From contig CADBXL010000013.1 in NCBI GenBank assembly GCA_902798615.1, positions 171,399 to 235,398 of the forward strand: 64,000 nucleotides of DNA, in the 5' to 3' direction. The position numbers were made by a program, and so were the translations under genes. This stretch comes from an uncultured Bacteroidales bacterium (GTDB taxonomy: Bacteria; Bacteroidota; Bacteroidia; Bacteroidales; Bacteroidaceae). This document shows, piece after piece, positions 42,111-50,693 of the stretch. Numbering within the stretch: position 1 is the first letter of the stretch; every line of letters starts with the position of its first letter. The notes under the pieces are model-generated. The model did not search any database. It saw only the letters and a program-made list of their open reading frames with translations, and was not told the DNA's origin.

Positions 42111-42265
42111 GTAGGTATTAATCCTCAGGTTTTGCATTTTTAACAACTTTGAATACCTAAAAATGATTAGCAGATACCTAATTATGGGTATTAGCGATGT
42201 GAAAGTGACAATGAAAAAGCATAATTTTTGGGTATTGTAAAGGTGGGGGAAAGATAGTAATTTTG
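42111..42265 (+). promoter_or_regulatory. Divergent control region with five GGTAT boxes and porin promoter
   Basis: GTAGGTATTA (42111), GAATACCTAA (42151), AGATACCTAA (42172), TGGGTATTAG (42185) and GGGTATTG (42230) form direct and inverted repeats. ATACC-8-GGTAT gives one near-palindrome at 42174-42191. A -7 box TAATTTTG (42258-42265) follows ATTG (42233-42236) for the porin gene. The boxes are plausible binding sites for the divergently encoded LuxR-type regulator. Confidence 0.55.
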
Positions 42266-42273
42266 CAGCCGAT

Positions 42274-43587
42274 ATGAAAAGAATTATTACAGCAATGGCT
42301 GTGATGGGATGCATAGCCACTGCAAATGCTCAGGAGAGCAAGGATAGCGAAGTTGTTCAGGATGTGTATCCTTATAATACATTTGAGAAGTGGAGAATAG
42401 GCGGCTATGGCGAGCTCGTGGCTGCATTTAAGGATTATGGTTCAAATCGTTTCTTCGGTCATTCGAATGGTAACGTGAAAGAGAATCGTAGTACTATTGC
42501 CATTCCACGTGCAGTTATAGCAGGTGACTATAAATTCAACTCCAAGTGGATTCTTGGCTTGGAGGTGGAGTTTGAGGCTGGCGGTGTAGGTACAGCATAC
42601 GAGCTTGAGAACACGGAGAACGGTGAATACGAGACGGAGATAGAGAAAGGCGGTGAGGTAGCTCTGGAGCAGTTTCATATCACACGTCTTATAAATCGTG
42701 CATTCAACATTAGGGTTGGACATATGATAGTGCCTGTCGGTCTTACCAACTCACATCATGAGCCTACACAGTTCTTCGGTACTGTGCGTCCAGAAGGCGA
42801 GACTTCAATCCTTCCTTGCACATGGCATGAGACGGGTATGGCGATATTCGGAAGCATTGGCAAGGGCTACGGAAGGTTCGACTATGAGGCTCAGATCGTG
42901 GCAGGTCTCAATGCTAACGGTTTCGACCGCAATTCATGGGCGCTTGGTGCCAAGCAGGGTAAGTTTGAGCAGGATAACTTCACGAATCCGGGTTATGTGC
43001 TTCGCGTAGATTATAAGGGTGTACCAGGACTTCGCATAGGTGGTAGCATATACTACTGCGCAAACGTGGGTGGCAATGCCGATAAGACACAGACATACGA
43101 CGGACTGGGCAAGATGCCTGTACGTATCTATAACCTTGATGGACAATACAAGAACAGATTCGTGGAGGCAAGGGCAAATATGCTGTATGGCAGTCTGACT
43201 AACTCTCAGGTTCTCTCTGCAAAGAATGGAAAGTTATCTAACAAATCTGGCTATACAAGACTTACCCCTGTGGCACACAATGCCGTAAGCTATGGCGGTG
43301 AGGTAGGTCTGAAAATTGCCGGACTTACACAGAGCGAGAATTGTCCAGATATCATCCCATTCATGAGATATGAATACTACAACCCTCAGCAGGATGTGAG
43401 AGGGAACTATACTGCAGAGGAGCGTCTGAAGACGAGTATGTGGGTGATGGGCGTAAACTGGCGTGCAACATCAGACATCGTTGTAAAGGCAGACTATACC
43501 ACCCGAAAGATTGGCGGAGGAAAGTATAACTCCGAGAATGAATTCGCAATAGGAATTGCGTGGACAGGTTGGTTCTTTTCAAATTAA
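42274..43587 (+). CDS. Outer-membrane porin (first of cluster)
   Basis: A 437-residue barrel with a signal peptide (ITAMAVMGCIATANAQ) and typical porin strands: WRIGGYGELVAAFKDYG, GDYKFNSKWILGLEVEFEAGG, EQFHITRLINRAFNIRVGHMIVPVG, HHEPTQFFGTVRPEGET, ending IGIAWTGWFFSN. The HEP-FFG segment is common in Bacteroidales porins of this class. It heads the iron/haem cluster and may admit small solutes or metal chelates. Imelysin follows after 38 bp. Confidence 0.85.
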   Translation: MKRIITAMAVMGCIATANAQESKDSEVVQDVYPYNTFEKWRIGGYGELVAAFKDYGSNRFFGHSNGNVKENRSTIAIPRAVIAGDYKFNSKWILGLEVEFEAGGVGTAYELENTENGEYETEIEKGGEVALEQFHITRLINRAFNIRVGHMIVPVGLTNSHHEPTQFFGTVRPEGETSILPCTWHETGMAIFGSIGKGYGRFDYEAQIVAGLNANGFDRNSWALGAKQGKFEQDNFTNPGYVLRVDYKGVPGLRIGGSIYYCANVGGNADKTQTYDGLGKMPVRIYNLDGQYKNRFVEARANMLYGSLTNSQVLSAKNGKLSNKSGYTRLTPVAHNAVSYGGEVGLKIAGLTQSENCPDIIPFMRYEYYNPQQDVRGNYTAEERLKTSMWVMGVNWRATSDIVVKADYTTRKIGGGKYNSENEFAIGIAWTGWFFSN

Positions 43588-43625
43588 TAATGGATAATGA
43601 ATAATTAATAATAAACTAAATAACA

Positions 43626-44825
43626 ATGAACAAGATTTTCAAAGCTTCAATTTTTGCAGTTGCAGCACTTGCAACAGTGAGTCTTACATCATGTAGCGAT
43701 GATGATGATGACAAGAAAGACCCGGTAGATCCATACGCTAATGCGCAGGATCTTGAGTACAATTCAGAAAATGCTGCAGCATGGGGTAACTATGCCGTAA
43801 ACGTGGCAAAGCTCCTTAATGATGACTCTCAGGCTCTCTATGACGAGTGGAACAATAAGTTCGCAAAGAGTTTCAAAAACCATGACGCTGCATCTGGCTA
43901 TTCTTCAGCAGTAGCTTGCGTACAGCAGATTATCGAGGGTTGCATCGACATCGCAAATGAGGTTGGTACAGCAAAGATTGGTGAACCTGTAGATTACTGG
44001 ACATCAAACAAAAAGACACAGGCCCTCTATGCTGTGGAGTCATGGTATTCATGGCACTCTCGTGATGACTATAAGAACAATATCCTATCTATTGCCAATT
44101 CGTTGCTCGGACAGCCTATAACAGGTTCTCCTGCAAAGTTCGACTATAAGGCAGCATTGCAAGACAAAAAGCTGACACAGAACTCTATAATCGTGAAGTG
44201 TATGTCAAGCGATAAACTTCGTGCAGCTTCAATCACAGTATGGCAGAATGTAGGCAAGGCATGGTCAGCTATCGATGCTATTCCACAGCCATTCCGTAAC
44301 AACATCGGTTCAAACGAGGCTGCTGCAGCTATGGATGCATGTGCTGAGCTTGTAACAAGCCTTGAGGAACTTAACGGTCTTGTTGCAGACAACCTCTCAG
44401 AAAAAGATTGTCAGGCCATCGTAGATCAGTTTGTTGACAAGGTAGCACTTCCAACATACAAGGACCTCGCAGCAAAGAACAAAGCATTGCTCGCTGCAGT
44501 ACAGGCATTGCAGAAGTCACCTTCAAACGCTACATTCGAAGCAGCATGTGAGGCATGGCTTGCATCACGTCAGCCTTGGGAGACATCAGAGGCATTCCTC
44601 TTCGGTCCAGTTTCTGAGCTTGGTCTTGACCCTAACATGGACTCATGGCCTTTGGATCAGGATGGCATCGTACAGGTAATGAAGGAGCAGAAGTGGTCTT
44701 CATTCCAGTGGACTGGCGAGTATGATGAGGAGAACGAAGCTATAGAGGCAGCACAGTCACTCCGTGGTTTCCACACACTTGAGTACCTCCTGTTCAAGGA
44801 CGGTAAGGCAAGAACTGTAAAGTAA
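43626..44825 (+). CDS. Imelysin-family iron-regulated lipoprotein (M75-like)
   Basis: A 399-residue lipoprotein (SLTSC lipobox, Cys about 23) followed by an acidic DDDDDKKD linker. The mature helical domain has the imelysin hallmark GFHTLEYLLF (GxHxxE) near the C-terminus. Members such as ICMP and IrpA are linked to iron uptake. Protease activity is doubtful in most. It lies between porin and di-haem genes in a cluster consistent with iron or haem handling at the cell surface. Confidence 0.9.
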   Translation: MNKIFKASIFAVAALATVSLTSCSDDDDDKKDPVDPYANAQDLEYNSENAAAWGNYAVNVAKLLNDDSQALYDEWNNKFAKSFKNHDAASGYSSAVACVQQIIEGCIDIANEVGTAKIGEPVDYWTSNKKTQALYAVESWYSWHSRDDYKNNILSIANSLLGQPITGSPAKFDYKAALQDKKLTQNSIIVKCMSSDKLRAASITVWQNVGKAWSAIDAIPQPFRNNIGSNEAAAAMDACAELVTSLEELNGLVADNLSEKDCQAIVDQFVDKVALPTYKDLAAKNKALLAAVQALQKSPSNATFEAACEAWLASRQPWETSEAFLFGPVSELGLDPNMDSWPLDQDGIVQVMKEQKWSSFQWTGEYDEENEAIEAAQSLRGFHTLEYLLFKDGKARTVK

Positions 44826-44854
44826 GTTTAAGCATACATAAGAAAAAAACAGGG

Positions 44855-44883
44855 ACTATCCCTCGCGTGATGCGAGGGATAGT
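44855..44883 (+). terminator. Strong hairpin between imelysin and di-haem genes
   Basis: ACTATCCCTCGC pairs with GCGAGGGATAGT around a 5-base loop. There is no T-run on the plus strand, but an A-run precedes it. It may be a processing or attenuation site that tunes downstream expression. Confidence 0.6.
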
Positions 44884-44901
44884 TAGCTGTATAAAGACAT
44901 T

Positions 44902-46443
44902 ATGAAAACATTTTTGAACTATACACTCGCTATGCTCATGCCACTTTGCCTGTGGTCCTGCTCTGAGGACACAGAAGGAGTGGACGAATTCCTTGAGGTA
45001 CATGCCAATGATCTTACGAAATGGGGATTGTCAGCAGGTACTTCTACTATTTTCTGGGATTCGTCAAAGGCATACGATATTGATGCCGAATGGCTTTCGG
45101 GAAAATATGCCTCCCGATTCCAGCATGGCAACAGACTTTACGATAACGTAACTGATAACTATGGTCCTGTATATGCCGGATATTCATGTGCTTCCTGCCA
45201 TGCTAATGCCGGAAGGACGAACCCAGGCGTATGGAATCAGATAGGTACAGATGCCGATGGTACGCCTGTATATGGCTCTGGCACTAATGGTATGTCGGCA
45301 ATGCTGATATACGTTGCAAGAAAGAATGGTGTTTTCTTCCAGGACTATGGCCGCGTTCTCCATGATCAGACTATCTACGGAGTAACACCGGAGGGTAAGG
45401 TAGAAATACGCTATAACTACGAGAAAGGCACATTCCCCGATGGTGAGCCATACGAACTTGCACACCCTAACTTCAAGGTTGTGAAGTGGTATAAAAAGAT
45501 GTGGGACGATGTGAAGAAAGACTCCGTTACGATTAATCCAGAGGATTTGTTCTGCACCGTTCGTATTCCTCTCAGACACGTGGGTATGGGACAGATGATG
45601 GCACTCGATCGTTCTGAAATAGAAAGACTTGCTGCTCAAAGCAACTATCCTGAATATGGCATTTCTGGCAGATGCAACTATATCACGGAGAAGGGAGTGA
45701 AAGGAATAGGACTTTCAGGCAATAAGGCGCAGCACCTCGACCTCACCGTGGAACTTGGTTTCTCAAGTGATATGGGTGCTACGAACTCACGCTATCCGGA
45801 GGAGATATGTGAGGGGCAGCGTCAGATGAAGGAAGGCTCGATGATGGGACTTACATACGACAAACTCGATGTTTCAGCAGAGGATATGGAGGACGTGGAT
45901 CTGTATCTGCATAGTCTTGGCGTTCCCGCAAGAAGACTTGGCAGTACCACGACAAAGGTTACTCTGACACGCTCTAATGGCACTACGGTAACGATGACAG
46001 AGCGCGAGGCTGTTCAAAGAGGCGAGAAGATGTTCTTCGAGGCTAAGTGTCATCTATGCCACGTTACCACGCTACACACACGTCCACGAGGTGCAACATT
46101 GCTTTGCGGTACGGAATTGCCTTGGCTTGGAAGTCAGACGATACACCCTTATTCCGACTATCTACTTCACGACATGGGTTCAGAAATCATGGACGTAGGT
46201 TTGAATGATAACTACACAAGCGGTCTCGCACGTGGAAACGAATGGCGTACAACCCCTCTTTGGGGCATCGGATTGCAGAAGAAGGTAAACGGACATACAT
46301 ACTTCCTGCATGATGGAAGGGCGCGTAACTTCAAGGAAGCAATCCTCTGGCATGGCGGTGAAGGTCTTGCTTCACGAAACCTGTTTATGAAGATGGATAA
46401 GGCAGACAGGGATGCGATGATAAAGTTCCTTGAAAGCCTATAA
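44902..46443 (+). CDS. Di-haem cytochrome oxidoreductase (DUF1111, peroxidase-like) lipoprotein
   Basis: A 513-residue envelope protein with a lipobox-like LWSC and two c-type haem sites, CASCH (about residue 95) and CHLCH (about 385). Flanking sequence (GPVYAGYSCASCHANAGR, GKMFFEAKCHLCH-like, PYSDYLLHDMG, GNEWRTTPLWGIGL, FLHDGRARNFKEAILWHGGE) matches the DUF1111 thiol-oxidoreductase/di-haem peroxidase-like family that often accompanies imelysin. The cytochrome c maturation protein encoded 3' would attach the haems. Confidence 0.9.
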   Translation: MKTFLNYTLAMLMPLCLWSCSEDTEGVDEFLEVHANDLTKWGLSAGTSTIFWDSSKAYDIDAEWLSGKYASRFQHGNRLYDNVTDNYGPVYAGYSCASCHANAGRTNPGVWNQIGTDADGTPVYGSGTNGMSAMLIYVARKNGVFFQDYGRVLHDQTIYGVTPEGKVEIRYNYEKGTFPDGEPYELAHPNFKVVKWYKKMWDDVKKDSVTINPEDLFCTVRIPLRHVGMGQMMALDRSEIERLAAQSNYPEYGISGRCNYITEKGVKGIGLSGNKAQHLDLTVELGFSSDMGATNSRYPEEICEGQRQMKEGSMMGLTYDKLDVSAEDMEDVDLYLHSLGVPARRLGSTTTKVTLTRSNGTTVTMTEREAVQRGEKMFFEAKCHLCHVTTLHTRPRGATLLCGTELPWLGSQTIHPYSDYLLHDMGSEIMDVGLNDNYTSGLARGNEWRTTPLWGIGLQKKVNGHTYFLHDGRARNFKEAILWHGGEGLASRNLFMKMDKADRDAMIKFLESL

Positions 46444-46494
46444 TCATTTACTATTTAGCTATTTACAATTTACTATTTATTTGAAGAAAACATT

Positions 46495-47751
46495 ATGAAA
46501 AAAATATATCTTGCTGCATGTGCAGCGATGATGACATTTACAGTAAATGCCGAGAATATTGAGAATGAAATAAACAGCACAAGCGAGGCTCAGGCTTCGG
46601 AGAACTATGACGCAGAGAATGGTGTGGTGACTATCGGAAGTGATAGAATGTTCCAGATAGAATCCAAGGATGGCAAGTTCTCTTTCAAGCCATATCTGAT
46701 GATACAGTCAACAGCCAATTTCCATTACTATGACGATGAAGGTCTCGACAAGGCGTATAATCAGGATAACGTGGCAAACTCAGGCTTTGCTATGCCATAC
46801 GCAGTTCTGGGTTTCACTGGTAAGGCTTTCAGCAATATCACCTATAACCTTTCTATCAATGCAGCAGCTTCCGGAGCAAACATACTTCAGCAGGCTTGGT
46901 TTGATGTTAAGGTAAGCGATGGCTTTGCTGTTAAAGTGGGTAAATTCAAGACACCCTTCTCAAGCGCATACCTCACCACTCTTGGCGAGACTCTTATGCC
47001 ATGTGTTCCAACATCCCTTACAGCCACCACTATTATGCCATACTCTTTGAATGCCGTATGCCCAAAGATCGGCACAGGCTTCGATATGGGTGTTATGATA
47101 CATGGTAAGATGAGCAAGCAATGGGGATATGAACTGGGTATGTTCAACGGCACAGGCGCAGGTTCAAACTCTGCAACAAAGACATTCTCTGACGATTGGC
47201 ACATCCCTTCTTTGCTTTATGCAGGAAGAATAGCATGGACTCCTTTTGGCACAATGCCAAGAACACAGGGTAATGCGAAGATGCTTAACGAGAACAAACT
47301 TGAGGTGGCTCTTTCTGGAAGCGTGAACGTGGAGTCAGAAAGCGAGAGTACGAATGATACCCGAATGGGTTTAGAAGTTTCATACCTTCACAATCGCTGG
47401 TATTTCTCTGGCGAGGCATACTGGATGAACGTGGGATTCACAAAGCGTCAGAAAATTGATGAGACATACGACTTCATAGGCGGATATGTTCAGGCAGGAT
47501 ATTTCGTAACACCACAATGGCAGTTGGCTGCTCGCTATGATTTCATGGACAGAAACGGCAGTAGCAAGGATGGTGTTCTGAATATGCCGGCTGTAGGTTG
47601 CAACTATTTCATCAAGAACAGCGGTCTGAAGGTTTCTGCCATGTATCAGTATATAGGTAGAACAGGTCACGAGACACAGCTCGACAGAGACAACGATGAC
47701 CTCGGAGTAGCAAAACATAGTGCGGTGGTAATGCTGCAATACACTTTCTAA
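46495..47751 (+). CDS. Outer-membrane porin (second of cluster)
   Basis: A 418-residue barrel with a signal peptide (AACAAMMTFTVNAE), strands such as FSFKPYLMIQSTANFHYYDD, VKVGKFKTPFSSAYLTTLGE and a C-terminal VVMLQYTF with terminal Phe. It resembles phosphate-selective porins O/P (Porin_O_P) by the KVGKFKTPFS segment. It is in the same direction and closely spaced with the di-haem and cytochrome genes. Confidence 0.85.
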   Translation: MKKIYLAACAAMMTFTVNAENIENEINSTSEAQASENYDAENGVVTIGSDRMFQIESKDGKFSFKPYLMIQSTANFHYYDDEGLDKAYNQDNVANSGFAMPYAVLGFTGKAFSNITYNLSINAAASGANILQQAWFDVKVSDGFAVKVGKFKTPFSSAYLTTLGETLMPCVPTSLTATTIMPYSLNAVCPKIGTGFDMGVMIHGKMSKQWGYELGMFNGTGAGSNSATKTFSDDWHIPSLLYAGRIAWTPFGTMPRTQGNAKMLNENKLEVALSGSVNVESESESTNDTRMGLEVSYLHNRWYFSGEAYWMNVGFTKRQKIDETYDFIGGYVQAGYFVTPQWQLAARYDFMDRNGSSKDGVLNMPAVGCNYFIKNSGLKVSAMYQYIGRTGHETQLDRDNDDLGVAKHSAVVMLQYTF

Positions 47752-47780
47752 TGTACAATCTACCATTTACAATGTACAAT

Positions 47781-48485
47781 ATGAAATTACATTACACTTT
47801 AGTCTTTACACTTTCCACTCTATTACTTGCCTCATGCGATGACGGATTCGTGACAGATCCTGTATATGAGAGCGAGCAGACTGGCTATAACGTGAAGATA
47901 ACAGGCTCTTTCGATGGTGTGGATCAATGGGCAGACAACTATAACGTGGTTGTGGCGGCATTCAGCGAGGATGATGAGTATTCAAGCATCCAGAAAACCA
48001 TTCAGACTGATGGAAAAGAGACGGCAATTACACTTAGCAATGTGCCTTCAGGGGCAAAAATAATAGAGATTGCCGTTACCAACACACTAAGGAAGCGTGT
48101 TTCAACGTTTTATAGATATGACGTAGAGAATGTATCTGCTGACGATACTATAAGAATTGATGTCGGGAAGCAGAATGTGGGTATGTTCTCTGCAATAAAC
48201 AATACGATATTTCAAGGTACGGCAACCACATGTTCACGATGTCATAGCACAGAGAAAGCGGCACGCGGACTTGACCTCTCTGCCGAAAATGCCTACAAGA
48301 ACCTCGTAGGCGTGAAGAGCAGCAAGGATGCAACGCAGAATCGTGTGACGGCAGGAGATTCCGGAAACAGTATGCTATACAAGATAATAACTGATGACAA
48401 TGGTTTCCACAAAGGATTCTTCTCTGATTACGGTTCATTCGTAGATATCATCAAGTCATGGATAGATAATGGTGCAAAAGAATAA
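47781..48485 (+). CDS. c-type cytochrome lipoprotein (single haem)
   Basis: A 234-residue lipoprotein starting at 47781 (MKLHYTLVFTLSTLLLASCD, Cys lipobox). The N-terminal half is a beta-rich domain (YNVKITGSFDGVDQWADNYN). The C-terminal half has one haem-attachment site TCSRCH and a short cytochrome-like tail with a distal Met candidate in GDSGNSMLYKII. An upstream ATG at 47751 overlaps the porin stop but would bury the signal peptide. It overlaps the next gene by 17 bp. A role as electron carrier for the di-haem protein is likely. Confidence 0.82.
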   Translation: MKLHYTLVFTLSTLLLASCDDGFVTDPVYESEQTGYNVKITGSFDGVDQWADNYNVVVAAFSEDDEYSSIQKTIQTDGKETAITLSNVPSGAKIIEIAVTNTLRKRVSTFYRYDVENVSADDTIRIDVGKQNVGMFSAINNTIFQGTATTCSRCHSTEKAARGLDLSAENAYKNLVGVKSSKDATQNRVTAGDSGNSMLYKIITDDNGFHKGFFSDYGSFVDIIKSWIDNGAKE

Positions 48486-50508
48486 AATATTACGCATTTT
48501 ACCATTTATGATAGTTGCTGCGGTGGTCATAGTTATGGCCATCGCAACAATCGTTGAAAAGATACACGGCACTACTTTCGTCAGCACAAAGATATACTCC
48601 ACATGGTGGTTTTCTGCCATCTGGGGCATCCTTGCCATTGCATCAATAGCAAGAATTATCACCAGTGGAATGCAAAAAACATTGACGGTACTGACGCTTC
48701 ATATCTCTTTTGTCGTGATTCTTGCAGGAGCCCTAACCACTCACCTCACATCGAAGAAAGGCTATCTGCATCTTCGTTGTGGCGAAACAGCAAGGCTATA
48801 TACAGAGCAAAGCAGCAACGGCGATATGCGAACCGCAACCCTGCCCTTCTCCGTAAAGCTTAATGACTTCAACATTAAGAACTACGAGGGAACAACAACT
48901 CATTCCGATTATGCCTCTCATCTCACTTTTTCCACGGATGGAGGTAGCACTAACAAAACTGTTTCCATGAATAATATCGCCGTTGTGGAAGGCTATCGTT
49001 TCTATCAGACTTCTTTCGACAGGGACATGAAAGGCAGCATACTGACGGTAACGTATGACCCTTACGGCACGGGAATAACATATATCGGCTATGGATTGCT
49101 TATTGTTAGCGCAATTCTGCTCCTTGTTCTTAGAACGCCAAGAATAAAGCAACTATACAGGCAACTTAACGGAAGTAGGGTGTTGGCTATTGGATGCTTG
49201 GTGTTGATGACAGCAATCACATTTGCCAAAACTCCCGTAATGGCGAGGGAAGATGCAGAAAAGGCAGAGAGAAAGCTGATTGTGTATAACGGAAGAGTAT
49301 GTCCGCTAAACACGCTGGCACATGATTTCTGTCTGAAAATCACAGGAAAGACCTCATACAAAGGACTTTCTGCCGAACAACTTCTTCTTTCTTTGCCTAT
49401 GGCTCCAGAGGAATGGAGCGAAAAGCCACTTCTGAAGATAAAGAACAAGGCTTTGAAGGAAAGACTTGGCATCAAAACCGACCTTGCTTGTATCAAAGAT
49501 TTTTACGAGAACGACGGAAGATACAAGCTCGATATCCTTCTCAATGAGCAGATGAACAAGGCTGAAGATGATCAGGACAAGAAACTTGTACGCTCAATAT
49601 ATGATGTTGACGAACAGATTTCCCTTGTAAATGCAGCCGTAACAGGCAAGCTCATAGAGCCTTACAAAGGCAATAACCCGCCAAGTGAAACCCACATCTC
49701 GGCAGAGATTCTATATAATCAGCTGCCACTAACTGTTGTGGGGGCATTTATGATTTTGATAGGCATCCTTATAATTGTGATTGCTGAAATCATAAGAAAG
49801 AAAGGGTTTGCCGTAAAATTAGGCATACTGCTGATTATCTCTGCCTTTCAGCTTGCCGTTTTCATTCTGCGTTGGTATATCTCAGGCAACATACCGCTCT
49901 CTAATGGCTATGAGACAATGGCATTCGTCTCCCTATCCACCTCTTTGCTAACATTATTGGCAATATGGATGCTCAGGAAACAGACTTTCGTATGCAATAC
50001 TGTGACAATAGGAGGACTGATGATTGCGGGTCTCACATTACTTGTGGCTCATCTGTCAGAAATGTCGCCACAGATAACCTCCCTGATGCCTGTCCTTCAT
50101 TCGCCTTGGCTTACCACCCACGTATCCCTGATAATGATTTCATACTCGCTATTCGCCTTTATGGCGGTAATAGCTGGCGTTGACCTTGTGAAGAAAGACA
50201 CCCGACTTGATGCCCTTAACCGACTGATGCTCTATCCTGCAGAGATATTCCTTACAATAGGAATATTCCTCGGCGCAATATGGGCAAACCAGTCATGGGG
50301 AACATATTGGAGCTGGGATCCTAAGGAAGTATGGGCTTTGATATCAATGTTAATCTATTGCATTCCATTCCATACAGAGTCGTTGCCTTTTATGAAAAAA
50401 GCGAAGGTGATGGATTGGTATCTCATAATGGCGTTCCTGTCAATCCTAATGACCTATTTCGGGGTTAATTATTTATTAGGAGGCATGCACAGCTATGCTG
50501 GCAACTAA
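48469..50508 (+). CDS. Fused ResB/CcsA cytochrome c biogenesis protein (system II)
   Basis: A 679-residue membrane protein. The N-terminal part (about 1-240) is ResB-like, with several helices and an extracytoplasmic beta domain (HLRCGETARLYTEQSS, VVEGYRFYQTSFDRDMKGS). A large periplasmic loop follows. The C-terminal part (about 420-679) is CcsA with the haem-binding WWD motif WGTYWSWDPKEVW and helix HFDTESLPF-like histidine segments. It exports haem and attaches it to CXXCH proteins. Encoding it right after three CXXCH sites in two proteins explains the cluster. Confidence 0.92.
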   Translation: MVQKNKILRILPFMIVAAVVIVMAIATIVEKIHGTTFVSTKIYSTWWFSAIWGILAIASIARIITSGMQKTLTVLTLHISFVVILAGALTTHLTSKKGYLHLRCGETARLYTEQSSNGDMRTATLPFSVKLNDFNIKNYEGTTTHSDYASHLTFSTDGGSTNKTVSMNNIAVVEGYRFYQTSFDRDMKGSILTVTYDPYGTGITYIGYGLLIVSAILLLVLRTPRIKQLYRQLNGSRVLAIGCLVLMTAITFAKTPVMAREDAEKAERKLIVYNGRVCPLNTLAHDFCLKITGKTSYKGLSAEQLLLSLPMAPEEWSEKPLLKIKNKALKERLGIKTDLACIKDFYENDGRYKLDILLNEQMNKAEDDQDKKLVRSIYDVDEQISLVNAAVTGKLIEPYKGNNPPSETHISAEILYNQLPLTVVGAFMILIGILIIVIAEIIRKKGFAVKLGILLIISAFQLAVFILRWYISGNIPLSNGYETMAFVSLSTSLLTLLAIWMLRKQTFVCNTVTIGGLMIAGLTLLVAHLSEMSPQITSLMPVLHSPWLTTHVSLIMISYSLFAFMAVIAGVDLVKKDTRLDALNRLMLYPAEIFLTIGIFLGAIWANQSWGTYWSWDPKEVWALISMLIYCIPFHTESLPFMKKAKVMDWYLIMAFLSILMTYFGVNYLLGGMHSYAGN

Positions 50509-50560
50509 TCATCATTAGTAGGTATTTTCCTTTTTGAGAAGGAAGAATTTATCATTGTTT

Positions 50561-50592
50561 TTTGGTATTCTTACCAAAATGCAGTAACTTTG
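50561..50592 (+). promoter_or_regulatory. Promoter of the Rid-family gene
   Basis: TTTG (50561-50564), 20 bp, TAACTTTG (50585-50592). The spacer includes TTTGGTATTCTTACCAAAA, a small palindrome, and GTAGGTATTT lies just upstream, like the boxes before the porin gene. The leader 50605-50690 is an inverted repeat of AATGAAAAAT words. Confidence 0.7.
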
Positions 50593-50693
50593 CAAATGAA
50601 AATAAAATAATGAAAAATGAAAAATTATAAAATACAGTTTAGCGTGACCTGTATTTTTCATTTCCCCCATTTTTCATTTTTAATTTAATAACA

